A stretch of DNA of 64,000 bases. Origin: Corylus avellana (Eukaryota > Streptophyta > Magnoliopsida > Fagales > Betulaceae). The notes beneath the pieces were generated by a model. It ran no database searches, was not told where the DNA came from, and saw only the letters and a list, made by a program, of their open reading frames with translations. The stretch covers positions 36,035,235 to 36,099,234 of the forward strand of contig NC_081544.1 of the NCBI RefSeq assembly GCF_901000735.1, written 5' to 3'. Made by a program: the position numbers and the translations under genes. Positions 1 through 12,000 of the stretch are shown one piece after another. How positions within the stretch are numbered: the stretch's first letter is position 1; every line of letters begins with the position of its first letter.

Positions 1-517
1 TTTTCTTTAGAGTGCTTTGTATCGTCTAGCTAGGTTCTATTTTTATCCAAGATGAAAAATAGTGCCGTTGTGTTGTATTGATAGAAGTGACTCATTTTCT
101 TGTCAGTCCATTGACTGATCCATTGTAAAACATTTGTCTGACTTGGTGAGTCGCATTGCGATTGCGGACACTTGGCTTATATATTAATTTGCATGCCTGG
201 AAGCCCAATAGGCACAATGCATTGTACTAAAACCTTTTCAGTTTTTAAAGACTGGTTGCCAGGTTCTGGTTTACTGTTGAGAGCTTGCTTATGGTGTCAT
301 CCTTTTCTTTCTAAATTGAACAAAGGTTTCCTTTAATCCTTCATATTTGTCCGGTTTATACATTTTTCCTCATGTATGAAATATATATATATATATATAT
401 TTAAATGTTGGGTTTATGGGCTGACAAGCCCATATGACTGAAACACCAACCCATTTAAATCAAGCATTGCTCCACTAACCCGGGTCTACCGAATACGTGA
501 TAACTGCCGCACCACAT

Positions 518-608
518 GGCAATTGAAGTTAAGTCACTATAAAAGGCAATTAAAGTTAACTCACAATACAAGGCAACTAAAGTTAAGTCACCATAAAGGG
601 CAATTGAC
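518..608. repeat. 27-bp minisatellite, about 3.4 units
   Basis: Units begin at 518, 545 and 572, followed by a partial unit at 599-608. Each starts with GGCAA and contains AAGTTAA-like and TCAC cores; the units differ by a few substitutions. Because 27 is a multiple of three, the array creates a spurious ORF with a nine-residue periodicity. Confidence 0.85.
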
Positions 609-2617
609 TAGCACTTGTGGTCTCTTCTCTAAATTTTGCTTATTTTTGCAATTTATTACGATTAATGCTAAGAACCATCTTCTTATCCTTCTAAAGCTGA
701 TTTGATTTTCAAAATCGTCATTGAATCAAAAATTCAAGTATGATTTATGTAAAATTTAATGGTAATTTTAAAAGCACATCAGCTTTAAGAGGATAAAAAG
801 ACTAAAAGAGAGTCTCTAACATTACTCATTTATTACTGAGAAATGATAGACACAAAATTTTGGCTCAATTTTTTTCTTATGTGGTTTTTTTTTTTTAAAA
901 AACAAAATAAAAAATAAAAAACCCTGAAGTAATAATGACTATTTTTTTTATTAAATTGCCATTTTTCTGAAGATAAATATCATTCTTTTTCTTCAGCATC
1001 GGAATTATTACCCTCTTGACAGGGTTTATAGCTTATTTCGTTTTTTTGTTTTTTTTTTTTTTTTGCAGGTGCAAAATTGTTCTAACAAAAAAGTACTATT
1101 TGTTGATTAACTAAAACAATAAGAATGGCGGTATAAAAGAACAGGAATTGATGATGACCTACTACTATTATGGAAAGTCGAGCAAAATAAAAATAAATGT
1201 AGCTTATGTTGATCGATTTCTAGACCAAAATCCCAACAAATAAACAAATAAAAAGAAATCATATGGAGAAAAATATCTAGTGTCAAAGTAATGAAGCTGT
1301 CCATTTCTTTTGAGTAGCACATAGAATAGAAACACGCCCTCATAAATCATACCACCGCCATTTCTCTTTTACTTTCTTCCCAGACGAAGAAACGCATCCA
1401 CCCATACTTTTTTAAAACCACCACAAATAGCGACAAATCTACTTGGAGAAGAAAGTAATGCCTTTTTTTTTTTTTTTTTTTTTGTTCATGTCAACGTCAC
1501 TTTCAAGTCCCTTCTTTGAAACATCCTTCAGCTTCAAACACGTTAGTAAGATGCCATCTTCTGGAGGGGAATCTAAATAAACCGTCCATTTTACAAAAAG
1601 CATATGCCAATTCGTTGAACCTGAGTAGTCAAAATAATGCATGCTAGCTACTCAAACAAGTCTAATTTATTACCTAAGAAAATATTAGATTATTAATTAT
1701 TTTTTTTATCAATTTAAAATTTTAACATAAATCATAATTTAACCATATATTAAAATAAAAATCTTGAGTTTAAACATTATTTCCATCTAAACATGAGGAC
1801 ATTAACATGCCAAGCCAAAAGAATATATGGGCATGCATAAAAAGTTGGATTTAAAAAGTGTGTGAGTAAATTTACTTTAACCCTTAACTAGATTATCTCA
1901 GCAAAAGAAAAAGAAAACCGAGTTTATTTATTTATTTTTGGTTCTAAGCAACCAACTATATTATTTGACACTGGCCATGATGTTCTTGTTCTCGGTGTTT
2001 CCATCAACACTAAATATTTTTTAAACCGAATGTGCATTTACTTTACAACCTCTTTTTTCTAAATCCAACACACGTGCCATTTCAATTATAACGGGCCTTA
2101 GAAAAAGCATAGAAATAACGTTTGGCATATATTTAATTCGAGGACCCGCTTCTCTTCCAATGCGCATGCATGATGCACCCAAGAAAAGTAGGAATACATG
2201 GCCGGCGCTTTCTATTGGTAACTTTTTAAACTTATTAACCTTAAAATAGGGTGGTTTAAATTTATGGTTTTAAAATGTGCGCATTTTAAAATGTATGATT
2301 TGAAAATATTATTTTTTTTAAATTTACTGTTTACTTGTGATTTAAAAATATAAATTTTTTTAAGTTTTCAAACCACAGTTTTTTTTTTTAAAAAAAAAAT
2401 ACTCCCAAAAAACATATTTTTGTCATTTTATTTCAAATCACACTTTTAGTTTGAAATTATTATTTAAAACCACAATTTAGAACAAGGTTGACACTTTTTT
2501 TCTTTGAGTTTTTTTTAGGTACTTTTTTTTTCTTTGAATTATCATGAAAATGGAATATAAGATTTATATGTCTTTGTATATATGTACATATAACTTATAA
2601 TAAAACAACATGCAATC

Positions 2618-2716
2618 GGTTAGAGACCACGCCTTATGAAGCGGAGGTCATTAGTTCGAATCTCTCTTCCCTCTCTTGTGTGGACATATCAAAAAAAAAA
2701 AAAAAAAAAAACCAAC
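2618..2716 (+). mobile_element. tRNA-derived SINE with target-site duplication
   Basis: The body carries a B-box-like GTTCGAATC (around 2653-2662), a pyrimidine-rich stretch ending TTGTGTGGACATATC, and a poly-A tail of about 20 bases. It is flanked by a perfect 14-bp direct repeat AACAACATGCAATC at 2604-2617 and 2717-2730. These are SINE hallmarks. It appears truncated at or inside the A box. A second member of the same family lies at 16288-16344 and its copy at 36400-36456. Confidence 0.85.
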
Positions 2717-3135
2717 AACAACATGCAATCATGCATATATAGAATGATATTTATAATCATGGACAAAACTAGGGGCGAAGGGGAGCCATAGCCCACCTAG
2801 CTCCGCTACTGGTTATATATATATATATGGGCTTAAAAATTAAACTACTTGATCTCTTGTGCCATATGAATGTTTTTACTTTATTTTATATACATGCATG
2901 TTCAATGTCTCTTATTAAATGCTCATTTGGGGAAAATTCAAAACCATCAACAGCGAGAGTGGAAAGGAAATGGAGGCTAAAAAAAAAAATACAGAAGCAC
3001 CTAATTAAACATACACACATTCTCAACCTGCCATGGCTTTTCAAAAAGCTAACCCTTTCATGCATTACAATAATTATAAAGTAGCTAGCTTAGCTTTCCT
3101 GGAATCCACCAAAATATCCTCCTGCTTTCTCTCAC

Positions 3136-3144
3136 TATATATAA
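3136..3144 (+). promoter_or_regulatory. TATA box of the DUF761-type gene
   Basis: TATATATAA lies about 170 bp upstream of the ATG at 3315, inside a longer open frame that runs from 3033. The TATA placement argues that translation starts at 3315 and that the upstream open frame is promoter and 5' UTR. Confidence 0.55.
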
Positions 3145-3314
3145 CTCATTGTTTCCACTGCTCTATTTTCAGCCATGTGAAGCTAGCCTCTCTCAGCAAT
3201 TTCAAGCCCTCCACTCTTCTCTCCTTAGCTAGTTTTCTTCTCAGTATTTTTTTGCCAAAAGTGCTTTTGAACCCATATATACATAGAAAATTCCTTGTTT
3301 CCCACTTCCACAAT

Positions 3315-3837
3315 ATGGAATATCCAATCAAGGCAGAAAAATATGGAGCCATGAATAGTTACAATAAAAGTCATTTTCTTTACGATCTAATTCTTCATTC
3401 TATCACAGCATTAACATGCAGTTTAATATGTTCATATCCGTACTGGTTTCCTTCTCTATGCTGCTCAATGAAGCATTTTCTGTTTATCTCTCTCCCAAAT
3501 ATTTCTGCTTTCTTCGTCAACCCCAAGTGCTTGTTCATAGTAGTCAATGTCATTGTCGTCTTCCTCGTGGGGGAATCAAAGCTTGTGGGCTCAAACTCAT
3601 CCCCTGTCAATGAAATTCTTGACCAATATGTCGAGAGGAGTCGCAGTCTCAGGGGACACTCCTCCACTACTCTTCAACTTCAAGAGAGAAAAGAGGAGAG
3701 GAGTTCTGAAGCTGATCATGATGGAGACTCCCAAGTACTTCTTGAGCAAAAAGAAGAGAGGAAATTCACTGATCAGGACGGTGTGAATATGGTTGAAGAA
3801 AAAGAAGTACTGAAAGAAGAAGAAGAAGAAGAAGAAG

Positions 3838-3868
<31 letters not shown>

Positions 3869-3983
3869 TGCAGAAGGTGATGATGAAGAGGAAGAGGCTG
3901 GATTGCCTGCTGAGGAGCTGAAGAAAAGAGCTGAAGAGTTTATTGCGAGGGTCAACAAACAAATGTGGCTTGAACCCAAATGA
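3315..3983 (+). CDS. DUF761/DUF4408-type (cotton fibre-like) membrane protein
   Basis: Single-exon gene for a 222-residue protein. The N-terminal half (about residues 19-88) has two hydrophobic, probably membrane-spanning stretches. A charged linker follows, then an almost pure glutamate tract encoded by a (GAA)n microsatellite (about 3814-3867). The C-terminus LPAEELKKRAEEFIARVNKQ (from about residue 197) matches the short DUF761 tail seen in plant 'cotton fibre protein' families, where a hydrophobic N-terminus followed by this tail is common. The molecular function of these proteins is unknown. The frame is open back to 3033, but a TATA box at 3136 and the lack of N-terminal family similarity upstream favour the ATG at 3315. 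The gene lies just left of the duplicated block and occurs once. Confidence 0.7.
3814..3867 (+). repeat. (GAA)n coding microsatellite
   Basis: About 18 tandem GAA/GAG codons inside the DUF761-type gene encode an acidic glutamate run. Length changes here would stay in frame and vary only the linker. Confidence 0.9.
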
Positions 3984-4391
3984 TTGGTTAATTTGTACTA
4001 ATTAAAGCATGCACGATTAGTATAATAAACACCCTGCCAAAAAAGAAGAGAAAATTAGTATAATAAACCGTGGAATTATCATTTCTTTTAGGTATAGAAA
4101 TCTCGAAAGATGCTCAGTTTGTGTGCTCTGAAGAACAGCTTGATGTCATGTTATCATATAACAATTAAGTTATAATTAACCTGAAAAATATGTACACAGT
4201 GCATTCTTTTGAAAGTAATACACAAAATGCAAAAAACAAGGGACATAGTTCATGATCTTCATCATCCAAATGCCAACTCAACTCATCATCTTCTTCCCCC
4301 ATCATCCTCTTTCTGATATATGAGATTGTGAGTACATATAGAGGTGTATAAGAACAACTGAAAAAAAAAAAAAAAAAAAAAAACTCGTACA
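3984..4391. other. Downstream flank of the DUF761-type gene
   Basis: Presumed 3' UTR and intergenic sequence with a poly-A run at about 4360-4382. It ends where the large duplicated block begins. No gene seen. Confidence 0.5.
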
Positions 4392-4502
4392 CTTTTGAGT
4401 TTTGAATTTTGATATATGAGATTGTGACAAATGGTGACATCACATCCCCTTTCACATTAAAACTAAAACATAATAGAATTAATTAAACACATGAATATTA
4501 TA

Positions 4503-4553
4503 ATTAAACCGAGATATAAACCGAGATATAAACCGAGATATATATATATATAT
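4503..4553. repeat. Short 12-bp tandem repeat plus (AT)n, variable between copies
   Basis: Three tandem AAACCGAGATAT units followed by an (AT)n run. The matching place in copy 2 (about 25805-25835) has two units and a shorter (AT)n. It is a length polymorphism between the two copies. Confidence 0.85.
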
Positions 4554-4779
4554 AGTGAAAATCTTTGAATTAATCTTAAATAATTTGAAGAGTGAATGCT
4601 GAGGTCTATATCTGACCCACAATGAATATTATAATTAAACATGTACTCAAAAATACACTGTACACTACGTCGAGACCATAGTTTAAATATTTTAATGCCA
4701 CCGAATAGCTTGAAAAAATTAAATCCACACTTATCCCATTAGTTTAAATTTATAGAAAGAGTTAAATTTAAACATTTAA

Positions 4780-4930
4780 TAAATATTTTTACATTTTTTA
4801 ATAGGTAAGATACCATGTTAAATCACCACTTGTCTTAAAAATTTAAGCTTAATTACATGAAATGGTAAATTTAATAATTTAATTATATTATAACACTTAT
4901 ATGAGGTCCAACACATCAAATTTGTAATTA
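4780..4930. repeat. Dispersed AT-rich repeat unit
   Basis: The phrase 'ACCATGTTAAATCACCACTT..TTAAGCTT..AAATTTAATAATTTAATTATATTATAACACTT' recurs in related form at 6085-6215 and, more degraded, around 18270-18450. Equivalents exist in copy 2 (about 26075-26200 and 26220-26345). It looks like a dispersed non-autonomous repeat family; ends and class are not resolved. Confidence 0.5.
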
Positions 4931-4946
4931 AAATTGGCGGTGAATT

Positions 4947-6068
4947 CTCGGTTAGAAGCGCTTACCACTTGGAAATAGAACGAAATGAAAGGAGGAGCGG
5001 GGAGTGCTCGTCTGGTGGTGCCGGTCAAGCAATCTGGAAAAAGATATGGAAACTGAAGATCCCAAACTCCACCAAAATGTTTCTGTGGAGGGCTTGTAAT
5101 AATATCCTGCCCACAAAGTCAAATCTTAAGAAGCGGAAAGTCTTGCCGGAGGACCAATGCATGTTTTGCTGCAGGAGCCCAGAAAATACGGCCCATATTT
5201 TGTGGGACTGTGTCTCGTCACAGGATGTCTGGTGTGGGAGCAGCAGAAAATTACAAAAAATGGTGGTTGGGGGTGCATGTTTTACGAACATTCTGGAGGA
5301 AATGGTGAAGCGGCTGCCAGAGGAGGATTTAGAATTATTTGCAATGATAGCCATGGGAATTTGGAAGAGACGAAACGAAGTGCTTCATGGGGGACCCTTT
5401 ACCCATCCTGACGAAGTAGTTGAAAAAGCCAAGACTTCCCTTCAACTCTTCCACAACGTAAACGCCAAGGCTCCAGAAGCACCTGCTGTATCCTCGGCTG
5501 GGAGACAGAAATGGGAACCCCCATCGTCTGGATTTTTTAAGGTGAACTGGGATGTCGCTATAGCCTCGAAGGAGAAGCGGATGTGAGTAGGTGTATTGAT
5601 CCGGGATGAAAAGGGTTTCGTGATAGCAGGCCTCGCCAAGCCCATATGGGCAGAACACGAACCGGTCACAGCAGAAGCTTCTGCTGCACTCTGTGCAGTG
5701 GAATTCTGTAGAGAGGTTGGAATTCACGACATTCTCTTGGAAGGGGACTCTCTAATGGTAGTGAAGGCCATAAATGATCCAAACCCAAACTGGCTACGGT
5801 ATGGGCAGCTCATAGAAGACACCAGATTGGCTTTGGGGTCCCTCCGTAGATGGAACGTTCGCCATGTCAAACGAGAAGCCAATTCAGCGGCTCATGAAAT
5901 GGCCCAGCACGCTTTAAAGATCTCAACTGACCAAGTGTGGCTTGAAGAACCCCCCCAGTGTATTCTTGACATTGTTATTTTAGAGCAATTAGCTCTATCT
6001 ATGTAGGGCTTTGTCCCGCATTTCTCAGTTTTTTTTGAATAAAGATTGCTTTCTCTCAAAAAAAAAAA
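4947..6068 (+). mobile_element. 5'-truncated LINE insertion (zf-RVT and RNase H 3' end)
   Basis: The insert has a 3' poly-A tail and a perfect 16-bp target-site duplication AAATTGGCGGTGAATT (4931-4946 and 6069-6084). Copy 2 has the uninterrupted empty site at 26204-26219. The coding part reads in one frame from about 4942: FSVRSAYHLE, then a zf-RVT zinc knuckle (CMFC and HILWDC), then an RNase H-like (RVT_3) domain ending near 6006. An in-frame TGA at 5584-5586 interrupts the two domains. The reverse transcriptase is missing, as expected for 5' truncation. It is absent from the other copy, so it is recent or polymorphic. Confidence 0.93.
4948..6006 (+). pseudogene. LINE ORF2 3' fragment: zf-RVT plus RNase H, one nonsense codon
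   Basis: This fragment of a non-LTR retrotransposon polymerase polyprotein runs in a single frame. The first part (to 5583) holds the zf-RVT domain with C-x2-C and H-x4-C spacing. After the TGA at 5584-5586 the same frame continues with GVLIRDEKGFV, an RNase H core (LLEGDSLMVVKAI) and the terminal HVKREANSAAHEMAQ helix of plant LINE RNase H domains. The TGA sits where a Gly codon is usual, so a single substitution explains it. It cannot make an active product because the endonuclease and reverse transcriptase are absent. Confidence 0.85.
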
Positions 6069-6240
6069 AAATTGGCGGTGAATTGATGGAGTGACGGTTC
6101 AAACTCGAGACTTTTGTCTCTAATATCATGTCAAATCATTGCTTACCTCAAGAGTTTAAGCTTATACGAATATATAAATTTAATCATTTAATCAACACTT
6201 TAACGTTACTTACTTATTAAAAAAAAAAAAACCACTTTAA

Positions 6241-8954
6241 CATTATCATTAATTAGATTTTAGACTGAAAATATAAAAAGAATTTTTTTTTTTTTTAATT
6301 TTTTTCAACATTACAATTAGATTTGATGGCCACTTGCTTTTGGTGACCCGTGACAAGGAATTAAAGAGATTCCTTAGTTTCGGAAGCTGGAAGCCCTTTG
6401 TGCGGTGGGGCATGGGAAGGAGATTTATTGCCAGGGATTCGGGAGGTTCAACTGAGATGGGCCAGCGTGTATAAATTGACCTTTGACCTCTTCACTGCTA
6501 AAATTCCTTCCTTAGCACCGAAGAGATGGGCTAAAAACAAGGAACATGAGTTGGTGACAAAATGCATTATTTCCGTGCCCAAATTGATCATCTTTAACGA
6601 ACTCGTGCCCGTATTTCTACCCAGAAAAAAACAAAAGGGAAAAAGCTTTCTCTTTTTTACGTGAGTGCAGCCTTGCAGGCAACAATAATGTCAATTGTCC
6701 ATATGTTTTTAGGTTTTCAATCATTGATAAGTATTTTCGCCCAATTACCTGGCAATCTGATCAGCATATTTGAGAGAGTATACATGAATTTATCTAACCG
6801 ATTAAGTGACCGAACAATCTAAAATTTTTTTTAGCTAGCAGATTTCACGTGATTTCTCACATAATGTTTGAACAACAAATTGTTAAAATTCAAATCCTTC
6901 AATAATTGTGTACACAAGTCTTGTTTATTGAGTATACCCAATTCTTGGTTTTGGTGGGACTGGGGGAGGGTAGAGTAGGTTTTTCTTGTGACTTTAAATC
7001 ATTAAATATTTAAATATGTTGCTGTATAAAATCACAGCCGTAGCCGGAAGAGACTTGGAATTTTGGGCAATCGAGAGTATAGGGGTTGTAGAGCTCACTT
7101 GTTTTGGACAATTCAGAATGAAATAACTAATATGAGACCCAAATGCTCAAATAAGTTTTGAATTACCTGTCTGTATGTTTAGCTAGATAGATCCTATAAA
7201 AACTCTCTTATATTTGTTATTCAAATTACTGACAATACTACAACAAATTACTCGAAATCAAAATTCTTTGTAAGCTATAATTTGGACACCCAATTATAAG
7301 AGATTCCTATCATTCCAATATAGGATTTTTTTTTTTTTTTTTTTTTTAACATTTGTTATTTGGCGGACAATTTTGAACGTGTACTTTATCCAAAGAGGGC
7401 ATGCATTAGCCCATTTCAATGTTTGGGTTGAGTCTGGAGTAAAGAGAAAGTTTGTTGCAGCAAATTACGTGTGTAAAGGCCTCACCGAACTTCACAGCCT
7501 TTTAGTTGTTTAACTGGGCCAAACTTGGTTTTTGAATTATTAAATTGTTTGTAATGAAAATCAAATTGGGTTTTCCTAGAGTGGCCGATTCATGGTGAAC
7601 CCTTCACTGTGTGCTCGTTGGCCCTACAGCGCTCCACGATGTAGTAGTATATTAAAGCTCAGAGCCCAACTCTTAAATCAAGCCTCCCCAGCCCAACTTC
7701 CCATTTAAGCCACTAGATTTAAGATAAAAGAGCTCTGACCCAACTCATTCAGTAATCTTATACACCATATTTTTATTTATTTTATTGATAGAGTATTGTT
7801 AATTATTTTATATATATATTTTAAAAAAATAATAATTGGTTAACAGTATCATATTAACAAAATGAAATAAAAGTGTGGTGTAATGCGATATACAATATTT
7901 TTATTCTACTTTGTTAATGTGACATCGCTAATTAAACTTTATATTATTTTTTTAAAATAATAATTAATTTAATGGCTAATTGATTCATCAACAAAATATA
8001 AAAATAAAAAAAGACAAAAATGTGATGTATAGCATGACTAACTTTGACATTTAGTGGGGGTGTCTAGGATACGTACCTGAATTTTCTTCCATAGAAAGGC
8101 AAATAGATGTAAGATGTTCTAGTGTTCTACTCTATTTTTCTAGACTTTATTCTGGGTTAGCGCATATTCCACCTCAAAAGTATCCACTAAATTGACTACT
8201 AAGCAAGAAGAATAACAAAAAAATATAAACCAAATTCGATGTTTTTATTCCACACTCCACAATGTGCATATTTTACTTACAAGTATAAATTCTCTTCCAA
8301 AATTCTTTTAAACAAAATTTTTAAAATTAATATTTATTAATCTTATTAAAAAATTATATGAAAATTACTTTTTTTTTTTTTTTACTACAAAAAATTACAT
8401 GTTCTCAAGATAGATAGAGAAATGTTAAAAAATTATATTTTTATCTTATAATGTTAACGTGACAGCATATCCGTTACTCTTTATATTGAGTAATACTAAA
8501 AATCACATTTTTATTTCATATTATTAATATAACAGTGTCATTGACTCTTTCAACCATTTAATCAACCCACCTAATTAATTGTAACTTTTCTTCTTGCCAT
8601 TGCTTAAACCAAAAAAAAAAAAAAAAAAAAACAAAGTCAAAACCTTATATGGAGGCACATTTAACATGCATAATGTTAGGCCCATTATCATGTTACAGAG
8701 TCAGGCTACAAAACAAGTCATTATAATCTGGTAAACATTATTGTTATTTACATAATTAACCTAAAACAAGAATCAAATTCCACTTGGTCTTTGTCTCTCT
8801 CTCTCTCTCTCTATTTTCCTTCTCTTAAAATTTGTTGGCAGGACAAAGCAGCCTTTCGGAGATCTCAAGGGCCTTCTAACCCTCGGTGTTTCCTAAGTTG
8901 CCGTGACCCTCGCCTTCTTTCTTCGCACCCTGAAACATCATTGGACTTGACTCT
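6241..8954. other. Intergenic region upstream of G6PDH (copy 1)
   Basis: AT-rich DNA, with a somewhat more GC-balanced stretch at 6330-6670 whose short ORF (6398-6664) resembles nothing I recognise. It contains two MITE-like inverted-repeat units (7761-8029), several poly-T/A runs and a (TC)n tract near 8793-8811. No other gene seen. Confidence 0.5.
7761..8029. mobile_element. Pair of adjacent MITE-like elements
   Basis: Unit 1 (7761-7882) begins TACACCATATTTTTATTTAT and ends with an imperfect inverted match finishing GTGTGGTGTA. Unit 2 (7891-8029) begins TACAATATTTTTATTC and ends TGTGATGTA. The two share terminal sequence and look like members of one AT-rich MITE family inserted side by side. 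A related, more degraded stretch lies near 8425-8560. Copy 2 equivalents are 27907-28027 and 28036-28174. Confidence 0.55.
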
Positions 8955-8963
8955 TATATAAAA
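8955..8963 (+). promoter_or_regulatory. TATA box of G6PDH (copy 1)
   Basis: TATATAAAA lies 44 bp upstream of the ATG at 9007, a short leader. The same box occurs at 29104-29112 in copy 2. A (CT)n tract lies about 150 bp farther upstream. Confidence 0.65.
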
Positions 8964-9006
8964 ATTCTTTCATTAGCCAACAGAGGAAGCAAATAGAGAG
9001 ACAGAG

Positions 9007-12000
9007 ATGGCGGCCCTTTCTTCAACACACTGCCGTTCGTATTCACCATTACAATCGTCGTCTTTTGGACCTTCTTCTTCTTCGTCTTCGTCATCGTCAT
9101 CGTCTAATCTCGGCCATTTTCAAAGGGTGTCGGTCTCTTCGGTTCCTAAGCGCTTTCTCGCGGCCAAGGTCTATTCCCTACAGTCCCAAACGAAGTCTGT
9201 GGCCCGCATGCAAGATGGTTGGTTTCTCTCTTTCTTTTCAATTAGCTGATACCCATTTAGGAATATGTCTTAGCGTTTCAGTTACGATTATTCTTGTTGA
9301 TTTCTGAAACGACTTGTGTTTTGTCTAAATATTATAATGAGAATCGAAGAAAAAACATTTGGAAATAATTTTTTTGAATATTTAGATTTTTTCTTGTTTT
9401 ATTCAGTTCAACCTGATTGATATGGCATGGTTAACATAACAAAGAAGAGTCATAAGATTCATATCTTTACTTCCATTTCTCAGTTTTCTGAGTAACCAGA
9501 TGGGAATTGTCAAATTACTGACTCATTTGGTCCATTTTAATATATGATTAAACATGTTCACTACTTTGTCTATTTCAAGAGTTGGAATTGTCAATTTTTT
9601 GTTAACTTGGATGGAAATTGGGTGTAGGTGCGGTGGCCTCTACAATAACCCCAATTGAAAATGAGACTCCTTTTAAGAAATTGAAAGATGGGCTGTTGTC
9701 GGTTCCATCTCCGGACGAATGTAAAGATGCAGTGGGATTTGGCATCAATGAAAATGACTCCACTGTTAGTATTACTGTGGTTGGAGCCTCTGGGGACCTT
9801 GCCAAGAAGAAGATATTTCCTGCACTTTTTGCACTCTATTATGAGGATTGTCTTCCTAAGGTTTCTACTTTCTTTCTTTTTAACTTCTTTTCCTGATGTT
9901 CTTTTATTGATGGTCAGGTTCGTATTACTGTATTTTCAATATTTTGTTGCTTGATATTAAAGTATGGAAGTATTTCTCCGCAGCACTTTACTGTGTGTGG
10001 TTACGCTCGGAGTAAGATGACCGATGCTGAACTCAGAAACATGGTTAGCAAGACCCTTACTTGCAGAATTGATAAGAGGTAAATCAATCTGCATTTTGCT
10101 TGCGCCTTGAAGCGTAGTTGGTATACATGTATCAATGTAGTTTCTCCACTGGAAGTTGGTTATATAGTATTCCATACTATGCATGGTGTATTTTATTGTG
10201 CTTTAGGATTTTTTTTTTAGTTTTTCAGTTGTGATATATATTCTTTCTGCTGAATTTTCAGAGAGAACTGCAGTGAAAAGATGGAGCAATTTCTTAGAAG
10301 GTGTTTCTACCATTCTGGGCAGTATGATTCGCAAGAAAACTTTGCAGAGTTAGACAAGAAGCTGAAGGAACATGAGGTAATTTGTGTGTGGCTGCACGTG
10401 ATAGAATGTTACATGGTCATTTAACTTACAGTGGTGATGCTATATTATTTTAGAGGGAAGTTATAGCAAAATCTGGCTTGCTGATGATGCTTACTGACTT
10501 CACTTTCATCAATAGGAGTGTCTATCTTGGATGTTAAGATCCTAACTTCCCTGTGATGCATTCACCACACTTTTGGTCTTCTCACAATTTATGGTCTTCC
10601 AAAACGAGAGATATATTTATCAGGAAATGGCCCTAAATAAGCCCTCATAAGAATTATTCCTTTACATTATATCCAATTGTAGTAAAAATTGTCAGGACTT
10701 TTAGCATAATGGCACTGCTGTAAATATTTCATTTGTTGACTGTCTTGTTTCTTCTTCAAGATCAAGATAGGACAAGAAGCTTTTGTTCTCTGTCTCTAAT
10801 GAAATTCTTCTCTTTCCACGATTTGCACATGTATTTAAGTACATTTATTTGACAACGAGGAGCTGCTTCTGCAGGGTGGAAGGGTTTCAAATCGCCTCTT
10901 CTATCTGTCAATACCTCCAAATATATTCATAGATGCTGTAAGATGTGCAAGCTCGTCAGCTTCATCTGGTAATGGCTGGACCAGGGTCATTGTGGAGAAA
11001 CCCTTTGGTCGAGATTCGGAATCCTCAGCCGCGTTGACAAAAGGTCTCAAACAGTACCTTAAGGAGGATCAAATATTCAGGTGAGTTTTTCCAACCAAGT
11101 TTGGTTTTTTATCACGCATATATTGACTATAAATCTGATTGTATGGACAATTTCCTTTGCAGGATAGACCACTATCTGGGAAAGGAGCTTGTGGAAAACC
11201 TATCCGTACTCCGGTTTTCTAACCTCATTTTTGAGCCATTATGGTCAAGGCAGTATATAAGGAATGTACAGTTGATATTCTCTGAAGACTTCGGCACTGA
11301 AGGACGTGGAGGGTAATTTTCTAACAGACGTTTGTATTTTAATTATGATTTAGAACTTACAATTTTTTTTTTCTTCGACTGAATCTAGGTACTTTGATAA
11401 TTATGGGATAATAAGAGACATAATGCAGAACCATCTGCTTCAGATACTAGCCCTATTTGCCATGGAAACGCCGGTTAGTTTGGACGCAGAAGATATCAGA
11501 AATGAAAAGGTTTTCCCTGGTCCAAAGATGAACCTCAATTCTGGCAATTCCTAAGATGTTCTTCTGTGTTCTTTTTTACTTAGAAAAATGATTTCTTTTA
11601 CTGGTTTCTAGGTCAAAGTTTTACGTTCAATGAGGCCATTACAGCTAGAAAACGTGGTCACAGGGCAGTACAAGAGCCACACAAAAGGTGGTGTTACTTA
11701 CCCGGCCTACACCGATGACAAGACTGTACCCAAGGACAGCTTAACTCCAACATTTGCAGCAGCTGCCCTCTTCATAGATAATGCAAGATGGGATGGGGTG
11801 CCTTTTCTAATGAAGGCTGGGAAAGCATTACATACTAAGAGGTATTCAGAATTAAGGAGGAACGTCTTAGTCATATTTTGTTTGTCTTGGTCTTCTTCAT
11901 TCTATATTATTTATTACTTACTCTTTCCACAGGGCTGAGATAAGGGTACAGTTTAGGCATGTGCCGGGAAATTTATATAATCGAAACTTTGGGACAGATC

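Larger units (their letters stand above)
1..3135. other. AT-rich intergenic DNA left of the first gene
   Basis: No convincing coding exon was found on either strand. The short ORFs here start at non-ATG codons or run through poly-A/T tracts. The stretch holds an (AT)n tract near 380-400, the 27-bp minisatellite (518-608), a low-complexity A/T segment around 2220-2500, a SINE (2618-2716) and an (AT)n run near 2813-2828. Positions 1-360 are less AT-rich and could be the 3' UTR or last intron of a gene outside the window, but nothing identifies it. Confidence 0.5.

Noticed and set aside
523..705. 60-codon ORF with nine-residue periodicity
   Set aside because: Starts at TTG and is produced by the 27-bp minisatellite.
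2618..2716. tRNA gene
   Set aside because: Only a B-box-like element is present; there is no cloverleaf, and the poly-A tail and target duplications show it is a SINE.
3033..3314. N-terminal extension of the DUF761-type ORF to 3033
   Set aside because: A TATA box at 3136-3144 lies inside it and the extension has no family resemblance; the ATG at 3315 is preferred.
3597..3979. Poly-Phe and poly-Ser ORFs on the minus strand
   Set aside because: They are antisense readings of the (GAA)n tract in the DUF761-type gene.
6398..6664. 88-codon ORF (also 26533-26799)
   Set aside because: No recognisable domain and no transcript signals; identical in both copies only because of the block duplication.
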